Positions 62,525 to 64,000 of a DNA stretch of 64,000 bases are shown piece by piece. The stretch is taken from assembly GCA_947258385.1 (NCBI GenBank), contig CAMYII010000040.1:66943-130942 (forward strand), in the 5' to 3' direction. The notes under the pieces are model-generated. The model had not been told where the DNA came from. It was given only the letters and a program-made list of their open reading frames with translations, and ran no database searches. The translations under genes and the position numbers were made by a program. Each line of letters starts with the position of its first letter. The stretch's first letter is position 1. This DNA comes from Acidiferrobacterales bacterium. GTDB lineage: Bacteria; Pseudomonadota; Gammaproteobacteria; Acidiferrobacterales; SZUA-150.

Positions 62525-62645
62525 TGCTCCACCTCCGATTACAGACGCAGCGTTGATCATTGGCGTCAGGGCTGAACACAGCGCCCAGGCCTTGAATCTG
62601 CCGGACCTGATCATTGCGCTATTTCAAAGTTTTCAAATCCGTCGC

Positions 62646-63224
62646 TCAGACCAGATAAACCTCTCCAGTGGGCCGTTCGACATTGCATGGGTACAGCCCA
62701 AGGCTCAGCGTGTAGGGTATCCCGTCTTCAGTGTCCGCCGGTTTATACTCTTCAATCAGGTCCATGAGTTTCTTTCGGAACGCCTTATACATCTTCGGCC
62801 TGATCTTCGCGTTCCACAGCAGGCACGTCACCGGCTCGGAATCGTCTCCCTTTAGCTGGCCGATCGCCAGGGACACATCGTCTCTGAGCAGGGATAACGC
62901 CAGGGCACTCGAGCCTGAGATCTTCTTTTTCTGCGCCGTCACGTTGAAGTGCAGGGCGATGGCGCGATAATACTTCTCGGTCGTTCTGCCGATATCCCGC
63001 CGCTCCACCAGCTTGATCAGCCCGGCCTTCTCCAGCTCCCTGAAATGATGGGTGATATTGGCCGGGTGGACGGCGAATTCCTGCGCCACCTGGGATATCG
63101 TCATTGGCTGTGCGGTGAGCAGGGAGACGATGCGCATTCGCACGTGATGCAGGTAGGCCTTGGTCTGCGCCGCGGACGAAATCGTGTACACCGGTTTGGG
63201 CCTGAATTGCTTATCGTTAGACAT
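62646..63224 (-). CDS. ArsR-family winged-helix transcriptional regulator
   Basis: 192 residues from ATG at 63224. Winged-helix region: RIVSLLTAQPMTISQVAQEFAVHPANITHHFRELEKAGLIKLVE, given in parts at about 24-65. The C-terminal ~100 residues are a separate domain rich in charged residues with no recognised ligand site. Upstream AT-rich sequence contains the repeated word ttagac/gttaga, possibly its own operator. It could control the neighbouring protease or the ribosomal operon; direct evidence is lacking. Confidence 0.8.
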   Translation of the reverse strand: MSNDKQFRPKPVYTISSAAQTKAYLHHVRMRIVSLLTAQPMTISQVAQEFAVHPANITHHFRELEKAGLIKLVERRDIGRTTEKYYRAIALHFNVTAQKKKISGSSALALSLLRDDVSLAIGQLKGDDSEPVTCLLWNAKIRPKMYKAFRKKLMDLIEEYKPADTEDGIPYTLSLGLYPCNVERPTGEVYLV

Positions 63225-63514
63225 TTTTATATTGTTAGATATATTTATAATAATGTCAAGAAAATCTTTCGGGCAGCGTGAACCCCAGGGCGTGGTCCAA
63301 GCGGACTCTGGCCGCGATTGACCTGTGTCTCCCTTAAGGAGCACGGAAAGGTGTCTCTGCCTGGTTGCGCGCGGCTTCACCGTGCTGGCTGCGACGTTTT
63401 TTAGATTTATGAGGCTATTTTTAAGGTTTCTGCGTTTATTCGGTGACTTATTGCGGGACGGCGTCACAGCGGCTATTTTTCCTATACAACAACGAACTAC
63501 ATCGATAGGAGTTT
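63225..63514. promoter_or_regulatory. Upstream region shared by the ArsR-type gene and rplU
   Basis: Divergent genes flank ~290 bases. At 63213-63240 the words ttagacat and tgttagat are arranged as an imperfect inverted repeat in AT-rich DNA, a candidate autoregulatory operator. The stretch 63400-63490 is AT-rich and likely carries the rplU promoter and leader; an AGGAG sits at 63507-63511. Confidence 0.45.
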
Positions 63515-64000
63515 ATGGGAGTCTATGCCGTCATCCAGACCGGGGGAAAGCAGTATCGGGTTTCCCCCGGGGATACGCTGAAGGTGGAGAAGCTCGCGGC
63601 CAAGCCGGGCGAGACCGTGACCATTAACGACGTTCACCTGATCGTTGACGGCGACTCGGTCAGCGCCGGGCGGGCGGCGCTGTCGAGCGCCCGTGTGAAG
63701 GCCGAAGTCGTGGGCGAAGGCCGCGGCGAAAAGATTGTCGTCTTCAAATTTAAGCGGCGCAAGCATTACCGCAAGACCCGCGGCCACCGGCAGCATTTCA
63801 CGGAGATCAGGATCAAGGAGATCAGCCTGGGTGACACCACCCTCAAGGCCGACAACACAGCCAAACAAGCGCCGGTGGCCAAGCCGACACAAAAGAAGAA
63901 AAACATAAAGCGGGTTACAGCGCAAAAAGCCAAGGCCGCCCCACCGATCAAGCAGCCGCCTGCTCCCGCCGTCGTGGTTCCGACCCCGCCACCCCGGGTG
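63515..64000 (+). CDS. rplU: Large ribosomal subunit protein bL21, with long C-terminal extension; 3' end outside
   Basis: ATG at 63515 with AGGAG at 63507-63511. The first ~103 residues are bL21: YAVIQTGGKQYRVSPGD, VVFKFKRRKHYRKTRGHRQ. Beyond residue ~103, where a typical protein stops, the frame stays open for at least ~59 further residues of lysine/alanine/proline-rich low-complexity sequence (KPTQKKKNIKRV, AKAAPPIKQPPAP) and runs off the window. The tail is probably disordered. rpmA and obg would normally follow. Confidence 0.9.
   Translation, partial: MGVYAVIQTGGKQYRVSPGDTLKVEKLAAKPGETVTINDVHLIVDGDSVSAGRAALSSARVKAEVVGEGRGEKIVVFKFKRRKHYRKTRGHRQHFTEIRIKEISLGDTTLKADNTAKQAPVAKPTQKKKNIKRVTAQKAKAAPPIKQPPAPAVVVPTPPPRV

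Overview
The window reads as a GC-rich gammaproteobacterial chromosome segment. This is inferred from the content: an ATP-type PEP carboxykinase, TmcA, TruD, an Adk with a zinc lid, RhlE, cytochrome b561, cytochrome P460, ECF regulation and TRAP transport. A purple-sulfur or Acidiferrobacter-like lineage is my guess; no rRNA or other decisive marker is present. I recognised no tRNA, rRNA, CRISPR array, prophage or complete insertion sequence.

Layout. 1-6.2 kb: the end of an OmpA-like protein, a DUF1287 hydrolase, an MscS channel, a divergent GGDEF protein, and an ECF sigma/anti-sigma pair behind a cytochrome P460. 6.2-17 kb: mostly single housekeeping or stress genes (Ap4A phosphorylase-like, UDG, b561, creatininase family, small zinc and RRM proteins), a frameshifted MFS gene and the stump of a multicopper oxidase. 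17.5-28.3 kb: a B12/radical SAM protein, a truncated multiheme cytochrome, pckA, a Mut7-C protein, an ankyrin protein and membrane proteins. 28.5-38.1 kb: the main metabolic island, a six-gene minus-strand operon (aminotransferase, TRAP DctP-DctQ-DctM, enoyl-CoA hydratase, CaiB-type CoA transferase) divergent from a 986-residue FAD/Fe-S 2-hydroxyacid dehydrogenase. 38-51 kb: small conserved proteins, two sugar-kinase-like genes, tmcA, a Tat/lipoprotein patatin and a solitary ParB-like protein. 51.7-54.5 kb: an RNA-remodelling island (RhlE, cold-shock protein, RRM protein). 56.2-59.2 kb: a tightly coupled operon of retropepsin-like protease, inactive transglutaminase-7TM protein and RimK-like ATP-grasp ligase. 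59.3-64 kb: adk, truD, a two-lobed aspartyl protease, an ArsR-type regulator and the start of rplU with an unusual C-terminal extension.

Two themes stand out. First, two families of dispersed palindromic elements occur in several copies. One has CTAGCAG-type terminal inverted repeats and supplies the stop codon of a neighbouring gene. The other is a hairpin unit of about 125-130 bp present three times. Second, there are several gene remnants (multicopper oxidase, multiheme cytochrome, FAD oxidoreductase, cation/proton antiporter, MFS transporter), some of them beside these repeats, which suggests ongoing rearrangement and loss of redox and transport genes.

The best candidate for a little-studied system is the protease/transglutaminase-7TM/ATP-grasp operon. 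Its biochemical product cannot be told from sequence. All functional calls come from reading translated sequence by eye; no database search was run.
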